The notes under the pieces: generated by a model
Told to the model about the DNA's origin: nothing
The model's database searches: none
The model's input: only the letters and a program-made list of their open reading frames with translations
In this document: in pieces, positions 1 through 7,733 of the stretch
Numbering within the stretch: the first letter of the stretch is position 1
How the letters are laid out: every line of letters begins with the position of its first letter
Position numbers and translations under genes: made by a program
Assembly: GCA_963575745.1 (NCBI GenBank)
Contig: CAUYUJ010015702.1
Location: 1-20,000 of the forward strand
Length of the DNA stretch: 20,000 bases
Reading direction: 5' to 3'
DNA from: Prorocentrum cordatum
Lineage: Eukaryota > Sar > Dinophyceae > Prorocentrales > Prorocentraceae

Positions 1-315
1 GAGTTCCCAACGAACGAGGTCGAGAAGCGCGACTGGCTGAAGCACGGTCGGATCATCATGAAGGTTACGGTCACGCCGCGTGACACCGACGGGTACGACG
101 GCTCGGAGCTCGCGAAGTTCTGGGGCTTGGAGCCGAGGTTCTGGCATATTAGCTTCATGATGTATAACCCCTACATGCCGATCTTCCAAGAGATGGACGA
201 CGTCGCGGGCACAGGCTACGAGGCCTCCGCGAACCCGTCCGCAGACGAGGTGGCGCTGAAGGCTGCGCGGCCTGGGGGAGGGACGATGCCTCAGTCAGAC
301 AGTCAAGTAGGTTGA
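1..315 (+). CDS. 3' part of an unrecognised protein-coding gene
   Basis: An open frame runs from the first base of the window to a TGA at 313-315, giving about 104 residues. The true start lies outside the window; the ATG at 58 is internal to an already open frame. I do not recognise the protein. The N-terminal two thirds has a balanced, globular-looking composition with several aromatics (DWLKHGRIIMKVTVTP, then a stretch with FWGLEPRFWHISFMMYNPYM), while the tail is low in complexity (ARPGGG, then polar residues). G/C-ending codons dominate, as in the other coding stretches here. The tail could instead be intron read-through, because GACGAG|GTGGCG near 248 and CAA|GTAGGT near 306 are possible donors. 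Coding status is fairly sure; function is unknown. Confidence 0.6.
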   Translation, partial: EFPTNEVEKRDWLKHGRIIMKVTVTPRDTDGYDGSELAKFWGLEPRFWHISFMMYNPYMPIFQEMDDVAGTGYEASANPSADEVALKAARPGGGTMPQSDSQVG

Positions 316-1194
316 GTGCCATTCCGCTCAATCACCCGTCGCCCCCAGATCCCTTCCTCCGCCTACATGGGTCTCCCCCCCCCCCCCCCACCGTCTCGCC
401 ATTCGCCTCCCCCCGCACCGTTTCTAGGCGTCTCCCCCATCGTCGCGCGAGCCTCGCGGCGAGGGCGATGGCGGCGAATGTCACGCCCGCGCGAAATACA
501 ACGCACATGCGGGGCAGACGTGCACGATGAACCGAATGCCCTCGCGGGCGCGACGTGGGCCCCCTTGGTGGGCTGAAACTTTCTGGACGTGTCCCCCTGG
601 AGGCCTCTCGAAACGCGTTCGGGGCGGGCTGTGCTGTGCGAAACTCAACTGGGTCCGTACTGAAGGACGTTAGTTCCGTCACTGGGCTCGTTGGGCCGTC
701 TGGGGTGGGGGTCCATCTGGCAATCGATGTGGCCAAGTGAGCGCCCCCATTAGATACCCCGAGGACCTTAGGAGCTTCTGATGCTGAATGCAATGCACGT
801 TAAGGCGTTAGGCTTGACATAAACCCAAGTAAACGTTCAGTTTCACTCGCGAACTCCCGTCATATCCAGCCCGCCTCCCCTGTCTCCACGCTCCACCTCG
901 GGGAGCTTCGCCGAAACGTCATTGGTGTTGCCGTGGGATGGGCAGGGGGGACGGGCCACGAAGCGGGGCAGAGTGACTGGCGTCGGAGGTCGTGCAGGAG
1001 GGTGGCCGAGGGGCCGCATCGCGACCTTGACCGTCCGAGTCGCGGCGGGCAGGGAGCAGGGCCCGCGGCCGCGTGGCGTCCGACGCCGAGCGTGGGTGCT
1101 GCGAGAGGTATGACTTGCGAGGAGGCTGTAGGACGACGACGTCGGGAGGCGGCGATAGGAGCGGCTGGGGCCAGCATTGATACGAATAATTGTG
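316..1194. other. Non-coding stretch, no gene seen
   Basis: No reading frame here has a convincing protein composition. Frames on both strands translate to Arg/Pro/Gly/Ser-rich products of the kind that random GC-rich DNA gives. A C15 homopolymer lies at 375-389. The stretch may be the 3' flank or an intron of the 1-315 gene. I see no promoter, RNA gene or recognisable repeat module until about 1195. Confidence 0.5.
375..389. repeat. C15 homopolymer
   Basis: Fifteen consecutive C residues lie in a pyrimidine-rich stretch. Similar homopolymers occur at 8633-8649 (C17) and 12693-12708 (G16). Their lengths should be treated as uncertain because such runs are prone to sequencing error. Confidence 0.9.
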
Positions 1195-1317
1195 AGAACG
1201 GGGGGGGGAAGGGGGACAGCACCGCCTTGACATAGAATCGGTATGAGTAGGTAGTGATGCTTCGCGTAGGCCCGCCAGCCCATCCCGAGAAGATGCCCAG
1301 GCAAGTCAGTCCAGCCC
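1195..1317 (+). repeat. Truncated fragments of the composite repeat (tail piece plus head piece)
   Basis: 1205-1225 (GGGGGAAGGGGGACAGCACC) resembles the end of element copy B at 9059-9076. 1257-1317 matches the element head: GCTTCGCGTA, then CCAGCCCATCC, then GAGAAGATGCCCAGGC. The minisatellite that should follow the head is missing. Instead the head runs directly into the tail of minus-strand copy A, so this is a junction between at least two insertions or rearranged copies. Confidence 0.6.
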
Positions 1318-2282
1318 CATGGACATAGGTGGTCTAAGGAGTGCTGTTTTCTCTCTTCCACGAGGCACCTCACCCCCCTACCCTCTCCCCTGGACGCCCT
1401 GCAAAGACCTTGCAACGCCCCTGCAACGCCCCCTCTGCAGAGATTCTGCACGGGACGCTGCAATATCCTGCGATACCCTGCAACACGACCCTGCAACACC
1501 CTGCAATTACCGTGCACAGCCCACCCTGCAAAGACCATGCAAAGGTCTCGCAGACCCTATAAACACCCTGCAATACCATGCAATACTATGCAAATAGTTG
1601 GCATACCTTGCAATGTAATACGTGCTTGGCCATCCGCCTCGCGTGTCATTATTGGAGCTCTCTGGGGGGGGGGCTCGTGGGGCACCTGGAGCCCATCTTG
1701 GAGCCGTCTTGAGACCACCCGAGGGCTCTCGTGGGACCCACCTGTGGGGGGGGGAGGGGGGTGCGAAGGGCTCCCCAGCAGCCCCAATGTAACCTGCGAC
1801 GGGCACACAACCAAACCATAGTTTAGGCGGTTGTCCTCCGCTTCTGGGGCACCCCCCTCTGGGGCCCCTCCTCGGACCCTCTTGGGGCTCTGTTGGGCCC
1901 CTGCCCCCCCCCTGCGGCCACAGTGGGCCCGTCGTGGGGCCCGCGTCTGGCCAGCATGTGAGGGTTCGACTGTCCATCAGAAGTCCCAAAACAGAACCTA
2001 CGAACGGCACAACACAGCACAGCCACCATGGTGTTGGTGTAGTGCATCCGCATCTGCCCCCCTCCCTCTGGGACCACCCTTGGGCCTCTACTGGGGCCCT
2101 CTAGGGCTCTAGGGCCCCTGTTGGAGCCGCATGTGGCCACCTTGAGCCTCTATCGGGGCCCTCTGCGGCACTTCTTGTTGCGCAGCATGCTGCTGCACTC
2201 ACTGCTGCTACACGTACCTGCCCGAGGCATCTCGCCCAAGCGTCTCTTCTGGATGGGCTGGTGGGGATACGCGAGGGGTCCA
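1318..2282 (-). mobile_element. Composite repeat element, copy A (nearly complete, minus strand)
   Basis: Read on the minus strand the modules come in the same order as in copies B and D. The head is at about 2277-2208 (TACCCCC/CACCAGCCCATCC type, then GTAGCAGC and GCAGCATGC motifs). A GGGCCC/CCAAGAG-type minisatellite follows. It is interrupted by two copies of a module whose core is GTAGGTTCCATTGGGGGCTT-like, centred near 2030 and 1800. A TGCAGGGT array lies at 1612-1398. A tail carries CAGGGGAGAGGGTAGGG and TAGACCACCTATGTCCA at about 1390-1320. No reading frame for a transposase or reverse transcriptase is visible, so the element would be non-autonomous or a large satellite-like unit. Calling it mobile is an inference from dispersed, similarly ordered copies. 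Confidence 0.65.
1398..1612 (-). repeat. TGCAGGGT-type 10-11 bp minisatellite in copy A
   Basis: On the + strand this reads as repeated CCCTGCAA and CCATGCAA words about 10-15 bp apart, for example CCCTGCAACACGACCCTGCA. The same array occurs on the + strand in copies B (8802-8960) and D (18216-18414), always between the second structured module and the element tail. Confidence 0.8.
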
Positions 2283-2287
2283 GCATT

Positions 2288-2560
2288 GCATTGACCAGGA
2301 AGTGTAGCAGTATGCGGCGTACCAGCATACAACGTATTTCAGCGGGGCCCAAGAGGGTCCCACGATGGGGCTGGACATTGCTACATTGGGGGCTCCGAGA
2401 GGTTCTCTAAGAGGGCTCCAAGAAGCACCCCAGAGGGTTCCAAGAACGCAAAGCGAGTATTGCATGATCATCCATTGCCCTTGGAGCCGTCTTGGGACCA
2501 CTTGGGGATGTCTTGGGTCCCTCCTGGGGCGCCCCAGAGGCCCTCTCGGGCGCTAATAGG
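2288..2560 (+). repeat. Truncated composite repeat fragment F, head-to-head with copy A
   Basis: 2290-2330 matches the second half of the element head on the + strand (CCAGGAAGTGTAGCAGTATG, then a GTACCAGCATACAAC-like word), and is followed by CCAAGAGGG-type minisatellite units. It begins about 10 bp from the minus-strand head of copy A, so the two lie back to back. The polarity of the units changes near 2475, where CTTGGAGCC and CTTGGG words replace CCAAG words. Confidence 0.6.
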
Positions 2561-2599
2561 TTAACATAAGCACCCCGCGAGGGTGGTCGCAAGCTTTAA

Positions 2600-2990
2600 G
2601 AGGGATTCAGTAATGTCCTAAGAGGCCGCACGAGTGCCCAACGACGGGTCACACAGAGCCCAGAAGTAAACGAGCGCCTGACGTGTATCTTGCTGTTGGG
2701 GCCACGTTGTGGATCTCCTCGTGCACCTTGGCCCCCTCGCTGCGCTCTTGGGGCACCCTCGAGCCCCCATCGGGGCAGCATTGCAACCGCCATTAGGTGT
2801 TGGGCACCACGTTGGGGATCTTTTGGGCAACGGTGTGACGCCGGAGCCCGTTTTAGGCGCCTCTTTGGGCTCCGCGCTACACCCTGAGGCTCTCATATGC
2901 CGCATGACCCCCATCGGGGCTCACTTGGGCCTGTCGGGTGCGCCCATGCCAAGCTGAATATTGAGCCATCGCCACCTCCCGCACCGTCAC
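2600..2990 (-). repeat. Degenerate minisatellite units, no gene
   Basis: After an unremarkable stretch (2561-2690), 2690-2950 contains degenerate minus-polarity units of the GGGCCC/CTTGGGGC type, including two related segments that read CCCATCGGGGC (about 2768 and 2911). There is no convincing coding frame on either strand. The block ends about 50 bp before the spliced-leader-like sequence. Confidence 0.5.
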
Positions 2991-3000
2991 GCTCATTCTC

Positions 3001-3025
3001 CCCGTTGCCGTTTTGGCTCGTGTAG
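3001..3025 (+). promoter_or_regulatory. Relict-like dinoflagellate spliced-leader sequence
   Basis: Positions 3002-3022 match the 21 invariant bases of the dinoflagellate spliced leader at 17 of 21 positions. Mismatches fall at 3006, 3010, 3020 and 3021, and the core TTTTGGCTC (3011-3019) is intact. Genomic spliced-leader relics are known from dinoflagellates, where trans-spliced mRNAs were reverse transcribed and reinserted. The sequence sits at the very start of the open frame of the HU-like gene and is followed by TAG, which may act as a new acceptor. By a rough even-base estimate, a match this good is expected about 0.005 times by chance over both strands of the window. The real chance value depends on base composition. 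Confidence 0.6.
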
Positions 3026-3619
3026 TTCGCGAGGGCACGTCAGCTTGCATTCACGAGCGCTGCCGCCCCTGAGAAGCGCGGCGCTGACTCGCCCGCGACG
3101 GGGTGCAAGTTCCACGAGGGCGCCCTTCTCGTGACCGACTCGTTGCTGGAGGACTTCATCGGTGACGACAACGGCGCCAGCAGCACCGACGTCGGCGGCG
3201 GGTTCGTGCCAGCGTCGCCGCTCGCGGCCGCGCCTGGCGGCCACGACGGCGCAGCCCCAGCCGCCGCGGCCGTGCCCCCACCGCAGCCCGAGCCCGAGCA
3301 ACTTGGGCTTGCGCTTGCGCTGCAGCCGCAACAGCCGCAGCAGCAGCAGCAGCAGCAGCAGCCGAAGCAGCAGCAGCAGCAGAAGCCCGCGACCAGGAAG
3401 GAGATCGCTGCAGAGATCGCTGGCGCCGTCGGGGCAGACGCAAAGGTTGTCGATGCGATTCTACAGGAGCTGCCGCGCACGGCGGCCAACCAGCTCAAGA
3501 TCCGCGGCAAGTTCATCATCCCGAACTGGTTCGCCCTGTCCATGGAGGAGCACCGCTTCAATAGCAAGGAGGAGTGGGATCGCGTCCGTGCCTACGCAAA
3601 GACAGCGAACACACAGTGA
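3026..3619 (+). CDS. HU/HCc-like histone-like DNA-binding protein, start unresolved
   Basis: The frame opens after the TAG at 3023 and ends at TGA 3617-3619, giving 197 codons. The first part is acidic and Ala/Pro-rich, then comes a Gln tract of 8 and 5 residues (3338-3382). After it a segment of about 50 residues (3389-3540) fits the N-terminal half of the HU-like proteins that dinoflagellates use as chromatin proteins: helices TRKEIAAEIAGAVGADAK and VVDAILQELPRTAANQL, then the strand entry GKFIIPNW, comparable to the GKFxIPG signature. The DNA-binding arm expected next is absent; the protein continues as EEHRFNSKEEWDRVRAYAK and stops. No in-frame ATG precedes the domain, so either a 5' exon is missing or this is a retroposed, decaying copy, which the spliced-leader relic in front would also suggest. 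The HU-like call rests on motif recognition only. Confidence 0.5.
   Translation, partial: FARARQLAFTSAAAPEKRGADSPATGCKFHEGALLVTDSLLEDFIGDDNGASSTDVGGGFVPASPLAAAPGGHDGAAPAAAAVPPPQPEPEQLGLALALQPQQPQQQQQQQQPKQQQQQKPATRKEIAAEIAGAVGADAKVVDAILQELPRTAANQLKIRGKFIIPNWFALSMEEHRFNSKEEWDRVRAYAKTANTQ
3338..3382 (+). repeat. (CAG)8-CCGAAG-(CAG)5 tract encoding polyGln
   Basis: In-frame CAG repeats give eight Gln, Pro-Lys, five Gln. The tract links the acidic N-terminal part to the HU-like domain. Confidence 0.9.
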
Positions 3620-4350
3620 CCACATCAAGATCATCAAGCCGACGCTCACCCTGAAGAAGAAGTGGGTCTCCTCCACCGCCTTCTGCCGCGACTGCAGTCC
3701 GAAGGTGATCACCTTGGGCGACGGCGACGGCGACTGCGTTCTGGACCCCGCGGCCGTGGATGCCGTGGTGCTCCCTGTGACTGACGGCCAGGGCCATGGC
3801 CTTGAGAGTTCGCCGTCGGCAGCCTCCTCGTCTTCGGGGTCGCTGGCGTCTCCTGGCCGCGGGTGGACCCGAGCTGAACATCGCCCACTCCCTCTGCACC
3901 GCGGCTGGAGGGGATGGAATCGGATGCGTCGTGATTCGGGCTGTCTGACTTCTGGTCGCAATGTCGATCGCACGTTTTAGCACGGTGGATGCATAGACGG
4001 GAGCGGTGAGTTGAATGCCGCGCTGTCGCAGCTATGTTCGGAGCTGGATCTAGGCGAACACCCGCGGTAGCGGGGGTGCCATCGCATACACACGTCAGCT
4101 CTCGTGTTTTCGGTCAGTGGGGGTTCACTGTTGGGGTGCGTTTCTGATCGTCGCTCTTGTACGCACAAGCTTGGGTTGACAAGCGCTCATCGCCTCCCCT
4201 CCCATATACGTCATCGTCCAAGGTTGGTTCCCTCTCCTCGTCCCCGCCCTCGTCATCCCCCGCCCCCACATATCCGTCCTCGGCCCTCCCTCTCCTCATC
4301 TATGCCCATATCCACGCTCCTACGTTCTCCTCCCCGTCGCCTTCCCTCCC
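3620..4350 (+). other. Flank with a possible coding remnant, otherwise no gene
   Basis: A second + strand frame is open to a stop at 3978-3980. Its part after 3625 has a protein-like start (IKIIKPTLTLKKKWVSS, then FCRDCSPKVITLGDGDGDC) before it becomes Ser/Gly/Arg-rich. It could be an exon of the HU-like gene in another frame, but I found no clean splice junction. From 3981 to 4350 there is only pyrimidine-rich DNA with no convincing gene. Confidence 0.3.
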
Positions 4351-4439
4351 ATGTCAGCCGACGCCATCCTCAGATTCCGCCCTCTCGCAGCCTCTGCCCT
4401 GTCCTCCCCGCTCTATCGCGCTCCCCATCAGACTGAGGA

Positions 4440-5010
4440 GGGCGATGCTAGTGCTGATGATGATGATGATGCTGATGCTGATGAGGAGGAAGCTTGGTGT
4501 CAATGCTTGCGTCGACCTGAGGAGGATGAGGCGGAGGATGGGGGGTGGGGATCAGGGGGAGGACGAGGCGGAGGCGGATGAGGAGAACATGAAGGCGAGA
4601 TGGGGGACGAGACGCATACGGAATAGGAGGATGGGAAGGACGATGCGGAGGACGATGATGGTGATGACGATGCCGCCGCCGACGACGATGCCTGTGCTGA
4701 TGATGACGAAGATGCCGAGGATGCTGATGCTGCTGATGATGATGCGGATGATGGTGAGAATGCGGATGAGGATGCTGACGAGGATGCTGATGGCGATGAG
4801 GAAGAGGATGCTGATGCTGACGATGACGGTGATGATGACGATGCTGCTGGTGATACTGATGACGGTGCTGATGATGACTATGCCGATGCCGATGACGATG
4901 ATGAGATAAGGATGCGGAGGATGATGGTGACCATGTTGATGAGGACGATGGTGTGGATGATTGTGAGCATGGTGATGGTAGCGTAAGGATGATGATGATG
5001 ACGAGAGAGC
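4440..5010 (+). repeat. GAT/GAC/GAG-rich acidic-codon tract, reading phase shifts
   Basis: The + strand is almost entirely GAT, GAC, GAG and GCN triplets. Read in the acidic phase it gives Asp/Glu/Ala-rich protein, first in frame 1 (about 4433-4578; stops at 4579-4581 and 4624-4626, then open 4627-4983). The acidic phase then moves to frame 3 (about 4914-4979) and frame 2 (from 4982), where it joins the next coding stretch. So the acidic phase walks through all three frames with two stops inside. It may be an acidic exon broken by indels, a chain of tiny introns, or a non-coding trinucleotide repeat. Other frames give poly-Met or Arg/Ile-rich artefacts. Confidence 0.6.
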
Positions 5011-5541
5011 GGAGGAGGACACGGATGCGCTACCCCTCAAGCCCGTGCAGGCTTGCGGGTTGCACGGCGACCTCTACGACATGGCTCGGACCATTGACAT
5101 GGACCACATCGTCGCCATCGAGTTCTTGGTGGTGCAGATGCACAATCGCCCCATCCCCAGCATGCAGCCCTGCTTGGTGCTCGCGAAGGTCCTCCCTCCA
5201 GGAACGCTGTATTCCCCCTTGCCGCGGCCGCCTCGGGGACGTGGCCGAGGGAGCGGCCGCGGCGGAGGAGGGCGAGGAGGTGGCGGCGGCGGCCGCGGCC
5301 GCGGCCGAGGAGGAGAGGGCGCGGGCAAGGGTCGCGGGGGCGGGCGAGGGCTGCCTGCCCCTGAGCCCGTCCCGATCGAGGACGGCGAGGGCGGAGGGGG
5401 CGGCGACGGTGGCGACTCCCCCGGTGAGGGCGAGGCGGAGGTTCTGGGGGCAGGCGGCGGCTGTGCAGCCTCGGGCGACGAGGACGAAGCCGCCGACGAG
5501 GCCACCTGGATACCACCAACGCAACTCTGCATCGGGCCAAG
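4982..5541 (+). CDS. Acidic and glycine/arginine-rich exon, probably joined to 6313-7041
   Basis: The frame opens after TAG 4979-4981. It starts acidic (KDDDDDERAEEDTDALPLK), then has a segment of mixed composition around CGLHGDLYDMARTIDMDH and a hydrophobic VAIEFLVVQMHN (about 5069-5140). Next comes a long Gly/Arg region (about 5224-5345) resembling an RGG box, typical of RNA-binding proteins. It ends with an acidic Gly-rich tail. I do not recognise the protein. The exon probably ends at 5482, where GACGAG|GACGA can join to ATGAG|GACGG at 6312|6313 in phase 0, removing an 830-nt intron that contains repeat copy C. CCAAG|GTGTT at 5541 is a GT alternative. No initiator ATG is evident, so the 5' end is unresolved. 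Confidence 0.45.
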
Positions 5542-5802
5542 GTGTTCCTCAACAGTGCTTGCGCTCTCGGGGATGGGCTGGGGGTGCATGTGTTTGGGAC
5601 TGTTTGGGGTTCCCTCGCCTGCATGTTCGTTCAGACGTGCTCCGTTCGATGGCGCGGCGCGCCTGGATAACCGCGTCTGCGTTGGGCCCGCGGGGCGCAT
5701 TCCGTGGGGCGCCATCCCAAGGATCGCACGGGCACGGCCGCCCGTCCTCCTCCAATGCGTTCGGGTCACCAACCATCATTCGAGGCGGAATCGAACTCCG
5801 TG

Positions 5803-6130
5803 GCGCCTCGCGCATCCTCCACCAGCCCATTCAGAGAAGATGCCCAGACGAGTTTCGCCGAACAGGGGTGTGTAGCAACATGCAAGTTAGCAGCACGCAG
5901 CATAACAAAGATGACCCCAAGAGGGTCCCAAGCGGGGCTCACGAGTGCTTCGTGGTGACTCCGAGGGGAGCCCGAAGATGGCTCCAAGAGGCCCCAGGAA
6001 GGCTACAAGAAGGCCCGAAGACCCCCCCTCATGATCACGGAGCCGTTTTCGGGCCATCGCGCAGCCTTCGCGCGTCCTTCATGGGCCCCCCTGAGGGCCA
6101 TGTGCCCTCTCAGGCCCTATGAGGATTCAA
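5803..6130 (+). mobile_element. Composite repeat, truncated copy C (head plus minisatellite)
   Basis: The head is well preserved: GCCTCGCGCATCC, then CACCAGCCCATTCAGAGAAG, ATGCCCAGACGAG, TGTGTAGCAACATGCA and GCAGCACGCAGC. CCAAGAGGG/GGGGCTC-type units follow until about 6130. The structured modules, TGCAGGGT array and tail are absent. It lies in the proposed intron 5483-6312. Confidence 0.65.
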
Positions 6131-6282
6131 AGAGGGCCCCCTAAACGCCTTTCGCAGGCCCGCTGGTCCGCCTGCCCCGCGGGCCACCCTGCCCAGCACC
6201 CCTCCTCGCATCCCCCCCGCCGATTCGCAGTGGGGGGTAGGGTGGAGGGGGAGCGGGGGAGCTCTGAGCCTATGCTGGCTGA

Positions 6283-7041
6283 GCCCGTTCAGGGCGCCCC
6301 GAGGTCGATGAGGACGGTGGCGAAGGCGACCCCTCACACTCTAGCTCGGACGGCGGCGGCTCTGGCTGCCAAGTATTTGAGTTCGATCCTCTGGCCGATG
6401 ACGAGAGTGAGCCTGAGGGGGGGCCCAACAGCATATGCGGGCCCGCCCCTGGAAGCTCTGGCGGTGGAGCCGCTGGAGGGCCTGGTGTTGGGGGCGACGC
6501 CAGTTCGAGTTCGGGCGACCCTGGCCCCGCGATGCCCCCGCCACCGCCGCCTCCTGTCCCGCCGCTCCCAGCTCCTCCAGCGCCAGCGGAGGCAGGCGCG
6601 GCCGCCGCCAATGGCGCCGCCCCCTCGCGATCCAGTCGCGCGGTGGAGGGTGGCGGCGCCGTGGCGACAGTGAGATTTCCATGCGGCGGGAAGCTCGTTG
6701 CATATCCGTACGGTGTGTTCGAGGCCACGTGCGCCAACGCTGCGCACGGCAGGCGGTGCAGGCGCACTTTAAGCAGCAAGAAACCCAAAGGTTGGCTCGC
6801 GATCCGCCGTCCCTCGGCGGGCAGGGGCGTCGGGTTTCTGAGCGCTTGGATTTTGCATGGGTCTGCCTGCAACGATTGCAGCACTCAGCCGAGCCACGCT
6901 GCATGGAAGCCAGATTTTGAGCAGCGCGAGCGGGCGCGGGAGAGGCTCAGAGAGTTCGGAGGGCACGCTGCCACCCTCATCATCGCTCAGGAGCAAGGCG
7001 GTGATGCCTCGGACAGCGAGCCGATAGACGATCCGTCTTGA
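6283..7041 (+). CDS. Proline-rich protein with Cys/His-containing C-terminal domain, last exon
   Basis: The frame is open from 6283 (TGA at 6280) to TGA 7039-7041; the exon probably starts at 6313 after an AG|GA acceptor. The N-terminal third is acidic and Ser/Gly-rich. A run of seven prolines with further Pro/Ala (about 6535-6605) follows. The last 125 residues look globular: FPCGGKLVAYPYGVFEATC, then HGRRC, GFLSAW, GSACNDC and a charged helix EQRERARERLREF. The spaced Cys and His residues suggest metal binding. From memory it resembles a repeated dinoflagellate-specific domain (C-x-x-H-G-x-C, then GRPLGFL-type), but I cannot name or confirm it. It may end the gene whose earlier exon is 4982-5482, giving about 409 residues plus any 5' part. 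Confidence 0.55.
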   Translation, partial: ARSGRPEVDEDGGEGDPSHSSSDGGGSGCQVFEFDPLADDESEPEGGPNSICGPAPGSSGGGAAGGPGVGGDASSSSGDPGPAMPPPPPPPVPPLPAPPAPAEAGAAAANGAAPSRSSRAVEGGGAVATVRFPCGGKLVAYPYGVFEATCANAAHGRRCRRTLSSKKPKGWLAIRRPSAGRGVGFLSAWILHGSACNDCSTQPSHAAWKPDFEQRERARERLREFGGHAATLIIAQEQGGDASDSEPIDDPS

Positions 7042-7447
7042 GTTTTACGCGCCACTTGTGCGCGCGCGACGCAGGGCCCTCGGCCAGGGCTGCGGAGGTT
7101 GCAGATTCAGGGCGGGGGCAGGGCTAGCGCTCGCGAGGGGTGTAAGGGTGGGGAGGGGGCGGCTTAGACGGAGGTGCATGGCAGTAAGGGGTGGCGAGGC
7201 ACTGTGCCCCTGGGCCGCGCGACGACGACGGCAACGACGACGACGACGACGACGACGACGGCGATGACGACGACGACCTCGACGGGGCGGCCTGCGTCGC
7301 CCATCAAACCCTACATCCCCCCCCAACCGCCCTCCGCCCTGAATCGCCCCCTCCGTGGCCGTAGGACGCCGTAGGCGTCTCTTGGGCGTCGCTGGACTGC
7401 TTCAACGATCCACGCGTCGCACTGCGAGGGTTTGTGCTGGCTTGCTT
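7042..7447. other. 3' flank with GAC microsatellite, no gene
   Basis: After the stop at 7041 the DNA is GC-rich, with no convincing frame. A (GAC/ACG)n tract lies at 7221-7283. Frames through it translate to Arg- or Thr-rich low-complexity peptides and are rejected as genes. Confidence 0.5.
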
Positions 7448-7733
7448 GGCACCGCTTGGGTACGGAAAAGCCCCTTGAGGGTTTAGTCGAAATCGATGAC
7501 GCGTGCCACCGCGCAGGAAAAGGTAGAGAGGCTTTTAAAAGGCTTTTGAAAGGCTTTTAAAATGGTCTGGAGGGTTTTCGGAGGGTTGTTGGAGGCTTTT
7601 AAAAGGCTTTTAAAAGGCTTTTAAAAGCCCTGGGGGCTTTTAAAAGGCTTTTAAAAGGCTTTTAAACCCTCGGCCCGAATCGGCTCGATTCCAAAAAGCT
7701 CATCCGAAGAGTTTCTGTACCCAGTGCGGTGCC
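7448..7733. mobile_element. MITE-like element with terminal inverted repeats
   Basis: The left end GGCACCGCTTGGGTACGGAA (7448-7467) and the reverse complement of the right end (7713-7733, GGCACCGCACTGGGTACAGA) match apart from one indel and one to two substitutions. That makes inverted repeats of about 20 bp enclosing 286 bp with no coding frame. The interior is an 11-bp tandem array. No clear target-site duplication is visible next to the ends, so a transposon origin is likely but not shown. Only this one copy is in the window. Confidence 0.5.
7531..7667. repeat. 11-bp tandem array of GGCTTTTAAAA
   Basis: Nine units with an 11-bp period (starting at 7531, 7542, 7553, 7594, 7605, 7616, 7635, 7646 and 7657) are broken by a short degenerate stretch and a CCCTGGGG spacer. 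The core TTTTAAAA is self-complementary, so either strand can fold on itself. This is a marked AT-rich island in GC-rich DNA. Confidence 0.85.

Noticed and set aside
1955-1980. tRNA-like or polymerase III B-box word (GGGTTCGACTGTCC) in copy A
   Set aside because: The word is not kept at this place in copies B and D, and no A-box or cloverleaf could be drawn around it.
4157-4909. 250-codon frame rich in Met
   Set aside because: It is the out-of-phase reading of GATGAT/GACGAT triplets; the acidic phase is the more plausible coding reading.
4953-6122. 389-codon + strand frame
   Set aside because: It is Ser/Arg/Thr/Cys-rich, runs through the Gly/Arg coding exon in the wrong phase and continues into repeat copy C.
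7531-7667. CRISPR-like or telomere-like array
   Set aside because: Units are 11 bp with no unique spacers, and the sequence is unlike plant-type or other known telomere repeats.
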